Notes: generated by a model from the sequence alone, not told the origin. A stretch of DNA of 46,277 bases from Thiohalocapsa marina (GCF_008632335.1 NZ_VWXX01000034.1:1-46277); one strand, 5' to 3'; counted from the first letter of the stretch, positions 36,195 through 45,399 are shown. Program-made: numbers and translations.

Positions 36195-37656
36195 TCACCC
36201 CCAATCCGCAGCCGCCGCTGCTGCACCAACCAACGCAGCAGAAACAGGTTCCGCAGCGACAGGCTCCACTCAGGACCAGCGCACCGTCTTCGACCTGGCG
36301 CTGATCCAGCGCTACGACCAGAGCGGCCCGCGGTACACCTCGTACCCCACCGCGGTGGAGTTCGATCCGGCCTTCGATGCCGACCGCTATGCCGAGGTCT
36401 GCCGCGCCAGCAATGCCGGCGGCGGGCCACTGTCGCTGTACTTCCATATCCCGTTCTGCGACACGGTGTGTTTCTACTGCGCCTGCAACAAGATCGCCAC
36501 CAAGGACCGTACCCGCGCGCAGCCGTACCTGGAGCGCGTCTACAAGGAACTCGAACTGCAGTCGGCCCTGTTCGACAACGACCGGGTGGTGGAGCAACTG
36601 CACTGGGGTGGCGGCACGCCGACGTTCATCAGCCATGCGCAGATGCGCGAGCTCATGGCGCAGACGCGCAAGCACTTCAAGCTGGCCGACGACGACCGCG
36701 GCGAGTTCTCCATCGAAATCGACCCGCGCGAGGCCAATGCCGACACCATCGCGCTGCTGCGCGAGATCGGCTTCAACCGCATGAGCCTGGGCGTTCAGGA
36801 CTTCGACCCCAAGGTGCAGAAGGCGGTCAACCGCATCCAGAGCGAAGAGGAGACCATGGCCGTGCTGCAGGCGGCGCGCGAACAGGGCTTCCGCTCCATC
36901 AGCATCGATCTCATCTACGGCCTGCCGCATCAGACAGCCGACAGCTTCATGCAGACCCTGGAGCGCATCATCGAGGTGGGCCCGGATCGGCTGTCGGTGT
37001 TCAACTACGCGCACCTGCCGTCGCGTTTCATGCCCCAGCGGCGCATCGCCGAACCGGATCTGCCGCCGCCCGAGGTGAAGCTGGAGATCCTGCAGTCCAC
37101 CATCGAGCGTCTCACCAGCGCCGGCTGGCTGTACATCGGCATGGACCACTTCGCCCGCCCGGACGACGAGCTGGCCCTGGCCCAGCGCGACGGCACCCTG
37201 TACCGCAACTTCCAGGGCTACTCCACCCATGCCGACTGCGACCTGATCGGCATCGGCGTCACCTCCATCGGCATGGTGGGCAACACCTATGGCCAGAATC
37301 GCCGCGAGCTCGACGAATACTACGCCGACATCGACGCCGGCCGGCTGCCGGTGTTTCGCGGTATCGAGCTCAACCGCGACGACCTGATCCGCCGCGATGT
37401 CATCACCCGGCTGATCTGCCATTTCCGCCTCGACTTCGGCGACGTCGAGCGGCGCTGGGACATCCGCTTCGGCGACTACTTCGCCACCAGCCTGTCCAAG
37501 CTCGACGGCATGGTGAAGGATGGCCTGCTGGAGATCGACGCCGGTGGCATCCGCGTGCTGCCCAAGGGGCGCCTGCTGATCCGCAACATCTGCATGGCCT
37601 TCGACGCCTACATGGAGGCCAAGCAAGGCAAGGTCGGCTTCTCCAAGGTCATCTGA
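36187..37656 (+). CDS. hemN: Oxygen-independent coproporphyrinogen III oxidase
   Basis: Radical SAM enzyme that makes protoporphyrinogen IX without oxygen, as required in anaerobic or phototrophic growth. The 489-residue product has cluster ligands C91, C95 and C98 with a further C100 (CDTVCFYCACN), matching E. coli C62/C66/C69/C71, then HWGGGTPT and DLIYGLPHQT. The N-terminus is about 29 residues longer than in E. coli and rich in Ala, Thr and Gln. The start overlaps the small upstream gene, so it is a natural coupled start; a later start is possible. Confidence 0.93.
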   Translation: MLDHPQSAAAAAAPTNAAETGSAATGSTQDQRTVFDLALIQRYDQSGPRYTSYPTAVEFDPAFDADRYAEVCRASNAGGGPLSLYFHIPFCDTVCFYCACNKIATKDRTRAQPYLERVYKELELQSALFDNDRVVEQLHWGGGTPTFISHAQMRELMAQTRKHFKLADDDRGEFSIEIDPREANADTIALLREIGFNRMSLGVQDFDPKVQKAVNRIQSEEETMAVLQAAREQGFRSISIDLIYGLPHQTADSFMQTLERIIEVGPDRLSVFNYAHLPSRFMPQRRIAEPDLPPPEVKLEILQSTIERLTSAGWLYIGMDHFARPDDELALAQRDGTLYRNFQGYSTHADCDLIGIGVTSIGMVGNTYGQNRRELDEYYADIDAGRLPVFRGIELNRDDLIRRDVITRLICHFRLDFGDVERRWDIRFGDYFATSLSKLDGMVKDGLLEIDAGGIRVLPKGRLLIRNICMAFDAYMEAKQGKVGFSKVI

Positions 37657-37664
37657 TCTTCTTA

Positions 37665-37743
37665 CCGCAGAGGCGCGAAGGGCGCGGAGGCAAGAAGAGA
37701 GGCTTCGCGCAGGTTCCCTGGTGCCCACGCGCCGCGTGGGAAC
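37665..37743. repeat. Dispersed palindromic repeats after hemN
   Basis: ACCGCAGAGGCGCGAAGG (from about 37664) resembles the CGCAGAG repeat at 32843-32947. Next, CCCACGC-GCC-GCGTGGG (37724-37740) is a perfect 7-bp stem with a 3-base loop. A close copy of the latter lies at 39978-40002 in the opposite orientation. Confidence 0.6.
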
Positions 37744-37795
37744 CCTCGCGTTGCTGTCATTCCACTCCACGCAGTCAGGAACAGGGGGCAACCGG

Positions 37796-39376
37796 ATGCA
37801 ATCGATCGCCGATCTGCCATCGCTGTTCCGGCGTGTCGCGGCCGGGCGGCCCGAGGCGCCGGCCATTCTCGTGGATGGCGATCACTGGACCTATGCGCGG
37901 CTTGATCGCGCCTCCGATGGCGTTGCCGCCGGGCTCGCCGAGCGCGGCATCAACCCGGGCGATCGCGTCGCCCTGTACTGCCCCAATGGCGCCGAGTTCG
38001 TCGTCGCCTATCTCGGCATCCTCAAGGCCGGCGCCGTGGTCGTGCCCGTCAATCTGCTGCTCAATCCGCGCGAGATCACCTTCATGCTCGGCGATGCCGG
38101 GGTGCGCGGACTCTGCTTCCATGCGGCGCTGGCGGACAAGGCCGGCGCGGCGCTGGAGGAGGCGGACCTGCCCCTGCTGCGAATCGGCATCGGCTTCGAC
38201 GACGATTCCGATCTGGTCGATTGTCATCTGCATCGAATGGCCCCGGCCCCGGATGCAGAGCCGCCACCAGCGACGGCCATCAATGCGGCTACCGCCCCCG
38301 CCGTGATCCTCTATACCTCCGGCACCACCGGTCGGCCCAAGGGTGCGGTGCTCACCCACGCCAATCTGGCCAGCAACGCCCGGGCGGTGGCCGACACGCT
38401 GGAGCTGAGACCCGACTCGGACCGAATCCTTGTGGTCCTGCCGATGTTCCATGCCTTTGCCGGCACCGTCGGCATCCTCACGCCGCTGCTCTGCGGTGCC
38501 GCCCTGGTGCCTGTGCCGCGCTTCGATCCGCAGGTCATCACCGAGGCCATCGGCCGGCACCGGGCCACGGTCTTTCTCGGCGTGCCGAGCCTCTATGCGG
38601 TGTTGCTGCGTCTCGGCGATGAGCAACTGGCCCGCTGGGCGAGCGTGCGGCTGTGCATCTCCGGCGGGGCGGCCATGCCGGTGGCGCTGATGCAGGCCTT
38701 CGAGCAACGCTTCCGCGTGCCGGTGCTGGAGGGCGACGGTCCCACCGAATGCGGGCCGGTGACGGCGGTCAATCCGCCCGCAGGTCCGCGCAAGCCGGGC
38801 TCCATCGGGCCGCCGATCCGAGGCGTGGAGATGCACATCGCCGACGAGCAGGGCAACTGGCTCGCCGACGGTGAGCACGGCGAGGTCTGCGTGCGCGGTC
38901 CCTCGGTGATGCAGGGCTATTGGGGCCTGCCCGAGGCCACCGCCCAGAGCTTCTTTGGCGACTGGTTCCGCACCGGCGACCTCGGCTGGCGCGATGCCGA
39001 CGGCTATTTCTATCTGGTGGACCGGATCAAGGACCTGATCATCAGCAACGGCATGAATGTCTATCCAAGGGTCATCGAAGAGGTGCTGATCCGGCATCCA
39101 AGTGTCGTCGAGGCCGCCGTCGTCGGCGAGCCCCATCCCATCCATGGCGAGATCCCCATCGCCTATGTCACCAGCGCCCCGGATTCCGGTTCCGGTTCCG
39201 GTTCCGGTTCGGGCGCCGCTGCCGCCGCGCTCAAGGCCTGGTGCCGCCAGCATCTCGGCAGCCACGAGATCCCGCGCCGCATCGAGATCGTCGCGGCCCT
39301 GCCCAAGAACGCTGCCGGCAAGATCCTCAAGCGCGAGCTGCGCCGCTCGGGCGAGGTGGAACGCGGCGTTCGCTGA
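37796..39376 (+). CDS. AMP-forming acyl-CoA synthetase (long-chain fatty acid ligase-like)
   Basis: The 526-residue enzyme has the adenylate-forming P-loop YTSGTTGRPKGAVLTH near residue 172, the GPTECGP motif, WFRTGDLGWRD and the C-terminal PKNAAGKILKRELR with the catalytic Lys. The order is that of FadD/ANL-type acyl-CoA ligases, which activate a carboxylic acid with ATP and CoA; chain length cannot be told. A Ser-Gly repeat made by a hexanucleotide array interrupts the C-terminal domain at about 463-472. ATG 37796 is chosen since the frame upstream contains dispersed repeats. Confidence 0.88.
   Translation: MQSIADLPSLFRRVAAGRPEAPAILVDGDHWTYARLDRASDGVAAGLAERGINPGDRVALYCPNGAEFVVAYLGILKAGAVVVPVNLLLNPREITFMLGDAGVRGLCFHAALADKAGAALEEADLPLLRIGIGFDDDSDLVDCHLHRMAPAPDAEPPPATAINAATAPAVILYTSGTTGRPKGAVLTHANLASNARAVADTLELRPDSDRILVVLPMFHAFAGTVGILTPLLCGAALVPVPRFDPQVITEAIGRHRATVFLGVPSLYAVLLRLGDEQLARWASVRLCISGGAAMPVALMQAFEQRFRVPVLEGDGPTECGPVTAVNPPAGPRKPGSIGPPIRGVEMHIADEQGNWLADGEHGEVCVRGPSVMQGYWGLPEATAQSFFGDWFRTGDLGWRDADGYFYLVDRIKDLIISNGMNVYPRVIEEVLIRHPSVVEAAVVGEPHPIHGEIPIAYVTSAPDSGSGSGSGSGAAAAALKAWCRQHLGSHEIPRRIEIVAALPKNAAGKILKRELRRSGEVERGVR
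39184..39210 (+). repeat. TTCCGG hexanucleotide tandem repeat within the acyl-CoA synthetase gene
   Basis: Four perfect TTCCGG units (39184-39207) plus a partial copy encode an alternating Ser-Gly stretch. Because the unit is 6 bases, slippage changes linker length without breaking the frame. Confidence 0.7.
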
Positions 39377-39511
39377 TCCCACGGCTGCACGTCATGGCAA
39401 CGAGGTAGGCTTTCATCGTATGGGCCTTGCGCCGGACGTCGCGCTTGCGGTTAAACCTTCTCGCGCCTAAGGTGATAAAGATTACTGCTCGTGCCCAGGG
39501 AGATGATCGCC

Positions 39512-39802
39512 ATGCCCAACGTCGAGAAGCTGAGTGTTGCGCTGACGCCGGAAGCGCTGGCCGTCGTGCGTGAGGCTGTCGAGAGTGGTGAATATGCCTC
39601 AAGCAGCGAGGTTGTGCGTGAAGCGCTGCGCGATTGGACACACAGGCGCATGCTCAAGAAAAAAGCGGTCGAGGAGTTGCGGCGTCTCTGGGAGGAAGGT
39701 CTGAAGAGCGGGCCGGGACGTCTCGGGAATCTGGCGGCGATCAAGGCCGAGGCGAGACGCCGTCTGGTCGGGGTACAGGAATCTTGCCAGCACGATGCCT
39801 GA
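39512..39802 (+). CDS. ParD-like ribbon-helix-helix antitoxin
   Basis: The 96-residue protein matches ParD antitoxins (CopG/Arc ribbon-helix-helix): KLSVALTPEALAVVREAVES forms the strand and first helix, then GEYASSSEVVREALRDW, the family hallmark. The C-terminal half (KKKAVEELRRLWEEGLKSGP) would wrap the toxin. AGGGAG at 39497-39502 fits ATG 39512; ATG 39503 is too close to it. The partner toxin gene overlapping its 3' end is decayed, so this antitoxin appears orphaned. Confidence 0.8.
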   Translation: MPNVEKLSVALTPEALAVVREAVESGEYASSSEVVREALRDWTHRRMLKKKAVEELRRLWEEGLKSGPGRLGNLAAIKAEARRRLVGVQESCQHDA

Positions 39803-39929
39803 CGCCGGATCCTGAGGCAGATGGCAACAATCAAGCGGACGGCGCGGGCAGAGCAGGACCGCAGGCATCGAGATTGTGCGCGTGGTGCATGGCGCCCGTG
39901 ACCTTCGTTTGCTGATGCTCGAAGGATAA
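39784..39929 (+). pseudogene. Remnant of a parE-type toxin gene
   Basis: A TTG at 39784, overlapping the antitoxin's last 19 bases, opens a frame reading LPARCLTPDPEAD, like the start of ParE toxins (RLTPEAEADL). From 39864, in another frame, comes GIEIVRVVHGARD ending at TAA 39927-39929, like the ParE C-terminus (IEVVRVLHG). Only 146 bases remain of about 300, and the two ends are out of frame, so the middle was deleted. Confidence 0.65.
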
Positions 39930-40246
39930 GCATCGACAACCTCCTCTGGGGCACCGCGCTCGTTCGGTTGCTGCTGGCTCCCACGCGGCGCATGGGAACG
40001 AGTCGTGCCCGATAAATCAGCATCTCCCTATCGCGGTGTCCCAAGAAAGGTGCCCGTCGTGAGCCGGGCGCTCCCCCTTACCAAACTGTCATCTTCGGGC
40101 GCTTGCGCCGGCCGCGGCGGTTGCAGTGAAATTCGGCCGTCGATTGGCATGACGGCGTGAGCCCTGCCGCCTGTCGGGTGCTCACGCCGATGGCTTCAAC
40201 GTTCAACTGGCTGCAACCTGCAACTGGCGCCAAAGGGATTACGCAG
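39930..40246. other. Intergenic region before the ABC exporter operon
   Basis: This 317-base gap contains the CCCACGC-type palindrome at 39978-40002 and GC-rich sequence, but no ORF I can support. It should carry the promoter of the exporter operon; I could not single out convincing -35 and -10 boxes. Confidence 0.4.
39978..40002 (-). repeat. Second copy of the CCCACGC-type palindrome
   Basis: CCCACGC-GGC-GCATGGG (39980-39996) is the reverse-complement match of the hairpin at 37724-37740 with one stem mismatch. Flanks also agree (GGGAAC next to one arm in both). Confidence 0.6.
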
Positions 40247-41287
40247 ATGATCGAAGTTCGGGCGCTCTGCCGATGTTACGGCGAGCTGAGGGCGGTGGAC
40301 GACGTCTCGTTCGACATCGGCCGCCGCGAGATCGTCGGCTTGCTGGGCCACAATGGCGCCGGCAAGACCACCATCATGAAGATGCTTACGGGGTTTCTGG
40401 AGCCGAGCAGCGGCAGCATCCGCATCGGCGGACAGGACATCGCGGCCCATCGCCGTGAGGTGCAGCGCAGGATCGGCTACCTGCCCGAGAACTGCCCGCT
40501 GTATCCGGATATGAGCGTGGTGGACCATCTGGACTACCAGGCCGCCCTGCATGGCATCCCGGTCGCCCGGCGCGGGGCGGCCATGCGCCGAGCCATCGAG
40601 CGTACCGAACTCGGCGCCAAGGCCATGGCGCCGGTGGCGACCCTGTCGCGCGGCTATCGCCAACGGCTCGGCGTGGCCCTGGCCATCCTGCACGAGCCGG
40701 ACATCCTCATCCTCGACGAGCCCACCAACGGTCTCGATCCCTCGCAGATCCAGCACATGCGCGGCCTGATCCGCGAACTGGCGGAGCAGGCGACGGTGAT
40801 CATCTCCACCCATATCCTGCAGGAGGTGGAGGCCATCTGCGGGCGGGTGCTGATCATGCGCGGCGGGCGCCTGGCGCTGGACAGCCGCCTCGACGACATC
40901 GGCACCCGCCCGCGCCTGCTGGTGACGCTGGATCGCGACCTTGCGGAGGTTCGCTCCCTGTTCGACGGCCTGGGTCTGGGCGCGCAGACCGACGTCGAGC
41001 AATTGCCGGTACCGGTGCGGGATCAGGATCAGTGCCGTACCTATGCCATCAGCGCCGTCAATCCGCTGGCGGCGGCGCCGCGGGTGGCCGAGGCGGTGGC
41101 GGCACAGGGCTGGGCCCTGTACGGCCTGGAGCTGGAGCGGCAGGACCTGGAGGCGCTCTTTGGGGCCGTGTCCGGCACGGCGGCCGGTGACGTCTCCGGC
41201 AAACTGATGTCTGCCGGCACCGTCGCGAAGACCGCTTCAGGGACTGCTCCCGGGGTCTCTGCAAGGGAGGCCGCCGCCCATGTCTGA
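40247..41287 (+). CDS. ABC transporter ATP-binding protein (GldA-like)
   Basis: The 346-residue ATPase has Walker A GHNGAGKTT at 34-42, the signature LSRGYRQR in place of LSGGQ (as in GldA/CcmA-like proteins), Walker B ILILDEP and the H-loop ISTHIL. After the nucleotide-binding domain (about 1-225) a C-terminal domain of 120 residues follows, usual for ABC-2 exporters of this group. It overlaps the permease gene by 8 bases. Substrate unknown. Confidence 0.9.
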   Translation: MIEVRALCRCYGELRAVDDVSFDIGRREIVGLLGHNGAGKTTIMKMLTGFLEPSSGSIRIGGQDIAAHRREVQRRIGYLPENCPLYPDMSVVDHLDYQAALHGIPVARRGAAMRRAIERTELGAKAMAPVATLSRGYRQRLGVALAILHEPDILILDEPTNGLDPSQIQHMRGLIRELAEQATVIISTHILQEVEAICGRVLIMRGGRLALDSRLDDIGTRPRLLVTLDRDLAEVRSLFDGLGLGAQTDVEQLPVPVRDQDQCRTYAISAVNPLAAAPRVAEAVAAQGWALYGLELERQDLEALFGAVSGTAAGDVSGKLMSAGTVAKTASGTAPGVSAREAAAHV

Positions 41288-44200
41288 CATCCTTCGCATC
41301 ACCCGCAAGGAGCTGTCGTGCTTCTTCGGCTCCCCGGTGGCCTATCTGTTCATCGGCGCCTTCCTGGCCGCCTGCCTGTTCGTCTTCTTCTGGGTCGAGG
41401 CCTTCTTCGCCCGCAACGTCGCCGATACCCGGCCGCTGTTCGACTGGATGCCGGTGCTGCTGATCTTTCTGGCCGCAGCGCTGACCATGCGCCTCTGGAG
41501 CGAGGAGCGCCGGGCCGGCACGCTGGAGGTGCTCGCGACCCTGCCGGTGCCGACCTGGCGGCTGGTGCTCGGCAAGTTCCTCGCCGCGCTGGCGCTGGTG
41601 GCCGTGGCGCTGGCCCTGACGCTGCCGCTGCCGATCACGGTCGCCATCCTGGGTCCGCTGGACTGGGGCCCCGTGCTCGGTGCCTATCTGGCCACGCTGT
41701 TGCTGGCCGCGGCCTATATCGCCATCGGTCTGTTCGTCTCGGCGCGCACCGACAATCCCATCGTCGCGCTGATCGGCACCACCCTGGTCTGCGCCATCTT
41801 TTATCTGATCGGCTCCGCGGCCCTGACCGGCCTGGTCGGGCACGGCGGTGGCGAGCTGCTGCGGCTGCTCGGCAGCGGCGCGCGCTTCGAGTCCATCACC
41901 CGCGGCGTCATCGACCTGCGCGACCTCTACTACTACCTGAGCCTGGTCGGCGTCTTCCTGGCGCTGACCATCTACAGCCTGGAGCGTCTGCGCTGGGCGA
42001 CTGACAAGGGCGGCGCCGACGACGCGCGAAAGGTCGGGCACCGTCGCTGGACCCTGATCACCGCCCTGGCGGCCCTGAACCTGGTGGCCGGCAACCTCTG
42101 GCTGCAGCAGATCGGCACCCTGCGCGCGGATCTGACTCAGGGCGCGCTCTACACCATCTCCGACGCCACCCGCAATTATCTCGACCAGCTGCAGGAGCCG
42201 CTGCTGATCCGCGGCTATTTCAGCGCCGAGACCCACCCGCTGCTGGCACCGCTGGTGCCGCAATTGCGCGATCTGCTGCAGGAATATCAGGTGGCCGGCG
42301 GTGGTCGGGTGCAGGTGGAGCTGGTCGACCCGCAGCGCTCGCCCGAGCTCGAGCGCGAGGCCGGCGAGCGCTATGGCATCCGCCCGGTGGCCTTCCAGAC
42401 CGCGACCAAGTATCAGTCGTCGGTGGTCAACTCCTATTTCGACATCCTGATCCAGTATGGCGATCAGTTCGAGACCCTGGGCTTCCAGGAGCTCATCGAG
42501 GTCAAGGTGCAGGGCGAGACCGACCTGGACGTGCGCCTGCGCAATCCGGAATACGACCTGACCCGCAGCATCAAGAAGGTGCTCTACGGGTATCAGGGCG
42601 GCGGTGATGTCTTCGGCGGCATCAAAGAGCCCGTGCGGCTGCGTGGCTTCATCTCCGAGGCGGGCGTCCTGCCCGAGCCCTTGCCGGCCTTGCGGACCGA
42701 CCTGGAGTCTCTACTGACGGCGCTCGAGTCCCAGTCTGACGGCCGCTTCAGCTGGGAGATCCAGGACCCGGCCCAGGACGCCGAGCTGGCCGAGCGCATC
42801 GCCGAGCAGTTCGGCTTCCAGCCCCTCGTCCTCGGTCTGCTGGACCCGCTGCCCTTCTACTTCTACATGGTCCTGGAGCAGGGTGAGCAGGCCGTGCCCG
42901 TGCCGCTGCCCGAGTCGCTGGACCGCGCCGGGCTGCAACGTGCACTGGAGGCCGGGATCCGCCGCTTTGCGCCCGGTGTCATGCGTACGCTGGCCCTGTA
43001 CACGTCGGAACCGGCACCGATGGACTTCATGGGCGGTGCCCTCGGAGGGGCAGGCGGCGGGGCAGGCGGTGGTCCCGGCTACACGCTGCTCAAGGACAGC
43101 CTGCAGCAGGGCTTCGCGCTGCGCGAGACCGACCTGCGCTCGGGTCAGGTGCCGGAAGATGCCGATCTGTTGCTGGTGGTCGCGCCTGAGGACCTGGAGC
43201 CGAAACAGCAGTTTGCCATCGACCAGTTCCTGATGCAGGGCGGCACTGTGGTCATGGCCGCTGCAGGCCTGCATGTCGACCTCGGCGGCCGCGAGATCAG
43301 CGCCCGCCAGCAGCCCACGGGCCTGGAGGACTGGCTCGCGACCATGGGCGTCACGCTGGCGCCGAGCCTGGTGCTGGATCCGCAGAACACCCCCTTCCCG
43401 ATCCCGGTGCAGCGGAGCGTGGCAGGCTTCGTGGTCGAAGAGATCCAGACCCTGGACTATCCCTATTTTCCCGACGTGCGCGGCGACGGGCTGTCCGCGG
43501 ACAGCGGCATCACCGCCAATCTCGGGCAGCTGACCATGAACTGGTCCTCGCCCATCGTCGTCGACGCCGAGCGCAACGCCGAGCGCCAGGTGACGCCGCT
43601 GGTGCAGAGTTCCGCGGCGGCCTGGGCCAGCGACTCGACGGACATGCAGCCGGACTTCGAGGCCCACGGCGCGCTCGGTTTCCCGCGCGGCGAGGATACC
43701 GGCCGCAAGCTGCTCGCCGTGGCCATCGAGGGCCGCTTCGAGTCGGCCTACGCCGGTCAGCGTTCGCCGCTGCTGCCAGAGCCAGAGCCGGAGGCCGATG
43801 CCGAGTCATTGGCGTCGGCGGCGGATGCTGAAGTGGCTTCCGCTGAGGACGAGCAGCGCGATGCCGAATTTGCCGAGCTCGATGAGGGCGGGGCAGGGGC
43901 GTCCTCGACCTCGACCGAACCCCCGGCGGTCTCCGCCGTGGTCAAGCATTCGCCGTCCTCGGCGCGGCTGATCCTGATCGGCTCGTCCACCTTTCTCAGC
44001 GACACCGCCATCAGCTTGGCGAGCGAGGCGACCCAGACGCAGTATCTCAAGTCCCTTGAGCTTATACAGAACGCCGTGGAATGGTCGCTGGAAGACCGCG
44101 GTCTGCTGCACCTGCGCGGACGTGGGCAGTTCGGCCGCATGCTGGAGCCGCTCGGGCGTGAGGGCCGCATGTTCTGGGAGTACCTGAACTATGCCCTGGC

Positions 44201-44294
44201 CCTGGGCGGCCTTGGCCTTGTCTACTGGCTGCATCGCAGGCTGCGTCGGCGCCGCGAGCAGACCTATGCAGCGATCCTTGCGGGAGGCGACTGA
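41280..44294 (+). CDS. Fused ABC-2 permease and GldG-like auxiliary protein
   Basis: The 1004-residue protein begins with an ABC-2 permease of about six spans (1-245; ELSCFFGSPVAYLFIGAFLA, SEERRAGTLEVLATLPVP) and continues, after a further span at about 253-275, with a GldG-type extracytoplasmic domain (ABC_transp_aux; RADLTQGALYTISDATRNYL, YDLTRSIKKVLYGYQ) and a final span near 970-985. In gliding Bacteroidetes GldF and GldG are separate; here they are one chain. A Gly-rich segment (about 585-600) and an acidic Glu/Ala/Asp linker (about 835-885) interrupt the domain. ATG 41280 overlaps the ATPase gene. Export function is likely; substrate unknown. Confidence 0.88.
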   Translation: MSDILRITRKELSCFFGSPVAYLFIGAFLAACLFVFFWVEAFFARNVADTRPLFDWMPVLLIFLAAALTMRLWSEERRAGTLEVLATLPVPTWRLVLGKFLAALALVAVALALTLPLPITVAILGPLDWGPVLGAYLATLLLAAAYIAIGLFVSARTDNPIVALIGTTLVCAIFYLIGSAALTGLVGHGGGELLRLLGSGARFESITRGVIDLRDLYYYLSLVGVFLALTIYSLERLRWATDKGGADDARKVGHRRWTLITALAALNLVAGNLWLQQIGTLRADLTQGALYTISDATRNYLDQLQEPLLIRGYFSAETHPLLAPLVPQLRDLLQEYQVAGGGRVQVELVDPQRSPELEREAGERYGIRPVAFQTATKYQSSVVNSYFDILIQYGDQFETLGFQELIEVKVQGETDLDVRLRNPEYDLTRSIKKVLYGYQGGGDVFGGIKEPVRLRGFISEAGVLPEPLPALRTDLESLLTALESQSDGRFSWEIQDPAQDAELAERIAEQFGFQPLVLGLLDPLPFYFYMVLEQGEQAVPVPLPESLDRAGLQRALEAGIRRFAPGVMRTLALYTSEPAPMDFMGGALGGAGGGAGGGPGYTLLKDSLQQGFALRETDLRSGQVPEDADLLLVVAPEDLEPKQQFAIDQFLMQGGTVVMAAAGLHVDLGGREISARQQPTGLEDWLATMGVTLAPSLVLDPQNTPFPIPVQRSVAGFVVEEIQTLDYPYFPDVRGDGLSADSGITANLGQLTMNWSSPIVVDAERNAERQVTPLVQSSAAAWASDSTDMQPDFEAHGALGFPRGEDTGRKLLAVAIEGRFESAYAGQRSPLLPEPEPEADAESLASAADAEVASAEDEQRDAEFAELDEGGAGASSTSTEPPAVSAVVKHSPSSARLILIGSSTFLSDTAISLASEATQTQYLKSLELIQNAVEWSLEDRGLLHLRGRGQFGRMLEPLGREGRMFWEYLNYALALGGLGLVYWLHRRLRRRREQTYAAILAGGD

Positions 44295-44297
44295 TCC

Positions 44298-45338
44298 ATG
44301 AGCCAAGCGATATCGGACTATCCAACGACCGGAAGCGCACTGCGCCGTGCGAGCCTGCGGCTTGACGCGAGCTGGCGGCAGGTCCTGCGGGCGCCTTTGG
44401 TGCTTGGCCTGCTTGTTGTGCTGGCGCTTCAGCTGGTGCTCGCACTGTTCTTGAGCAGGGGCGCCAGCATGGCGCCGGCGGCGACGGACATCACGCTGCT
44501 CAGCTTCGAGCCGGAGCAGATCGCGACCATCCGGATCGATGCCGGCGAGGGGGATGCGTCCGTGACCCTGACGCGGGGCGAGGCGGGCTGGGTGCTGCCG
44601 GAGCTCGGCGACTTCCCGGCCAGCGGCACGCGTATTGATCAGTTGCTGGACAGCCTCGCCGCGCTGCGCCGTCCGCTGCCCGTGGCGACCAGCGCCGCGG
44701 CGCGGACGCGCTTCAGGGTCGCCGACGACGACTTCGAGCGCCGCCTGACCTTGCGCGGCAAGGACGGCGACATCCGCACCCTCATCGTTGGTGACTCACC
44801 GGGCTTTCGCCGGCTGTTTGCCCGGCTGGACGGCGAGGACGCCATTTACGACCTGCGTCTCGCGCTGTTCGACCTCTCCGCCGAGGCCGATGACTGGGTG
44901 TCTCGCGACCAGTTGCGACTGGACCGCGAGCGGATCACCCGTGTCGCCGGGCCGGACTGGACCCTGCGTCGGGACGAGGCCGGCAACTGGCAACTGCAGG
45001 ACCAGGTGAAACCGCCCGCGGAGGCGGTCGTCGGGGACCTGCTGACGACGCTGTCCGCCCTCAGCTATCGCGGTGTGCTGGGGCTGGAGGAGCAGCCCGC
45101 GCACGGCCTTGAAACCCCGCTGCTGACCCTCGATATCGAGCTCGCGGACGGGTCCGGGCGCCGCTACCGGATCGGCGAGCTCGAGGCCGGCGAGGACTAC
45201 GCGTTGCGGGTCGGGACGACCGGACCGGTCTACCGTCTGGCGGCGTTCGATCTGGGCGGCCTGCTGGACCTGTCGCTGGCGCGTCTTGCGGAACCGGCGC
45301 AGGATGGCGAGGAAAAAAATCTTCCGCCATCGACTTGA
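44298..45338 (+). CDS. DUF4340 protein of the Gld-type ABC operon
   Basis: The 346-residue protein has one N-terminal span at about 34-55 (PLVLGLLVVLALQLVLALFL) and a periplasmic DUF4340 region with repeated beta units (ARTRFRVADDDFERRLTL, WQLQDQVKPPAEAVVGDLL). DUF4340 proteins regularly follow GldG-like genes and are thought to be partners of the complex. It starts 3 bases after the permease stop. The stop overlaps the -35 of the next promoter. Confidence 0.85.
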   Translation: MSQAISDYPTTGSALRRASLRLDASWRQVLRAPLVLGLLVVLALQLVLALFLSRGASMAPAATDITLLSFEPEQIATIRIDAGEGDASVTLTRGEAGWVLPELGDFPASGTRIDQLLDSLAALRRPLPVATSAAARTRFRVADDDFERRLTLRGKDGDIRTLIVGDSPGFRRLFARLDGEDAIYDLRLALFDLSAEADDWVSRDQLRLDRERITRVAGPDWTLRRDEAGNWQLQDQVKPPAEAVVGDLLTTLSALSYRGVLGLEEQPAHGLETPLLTLDIELADGSGRRYRIGELEAGEDYALRVGTTGPVYRLAAFDLGGLLDLSLARLAEPAQDGEEKNLPPST

Positions 45339-45363
45339 CATAATCTGGTTCTGGTACTACTTT
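45335..45363 (+). promoter_or_regulatory. Probable promoter of the small heat-shock gene
   Basis: TTGACA (45335-45340) with TACTTT (45358-45363) at 17-base spacing is a sigma70-like pair; it overlaps the stop of the DUF4340 gene. The match to a sigma32 promoter is poor, which fits control by the RNA thermometer downstream instead. Confidence 0.45.
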
Positions 45364-45399
45364 ACATAACGTAGGCGCTCGATAGAGGCCTGCAAACAC

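Noticed and set aside
39795-39915. A short open frame after parD starting at ATG 39795
   Set aside because: It reads through the decayed toxin in a frame without ParE similarity.
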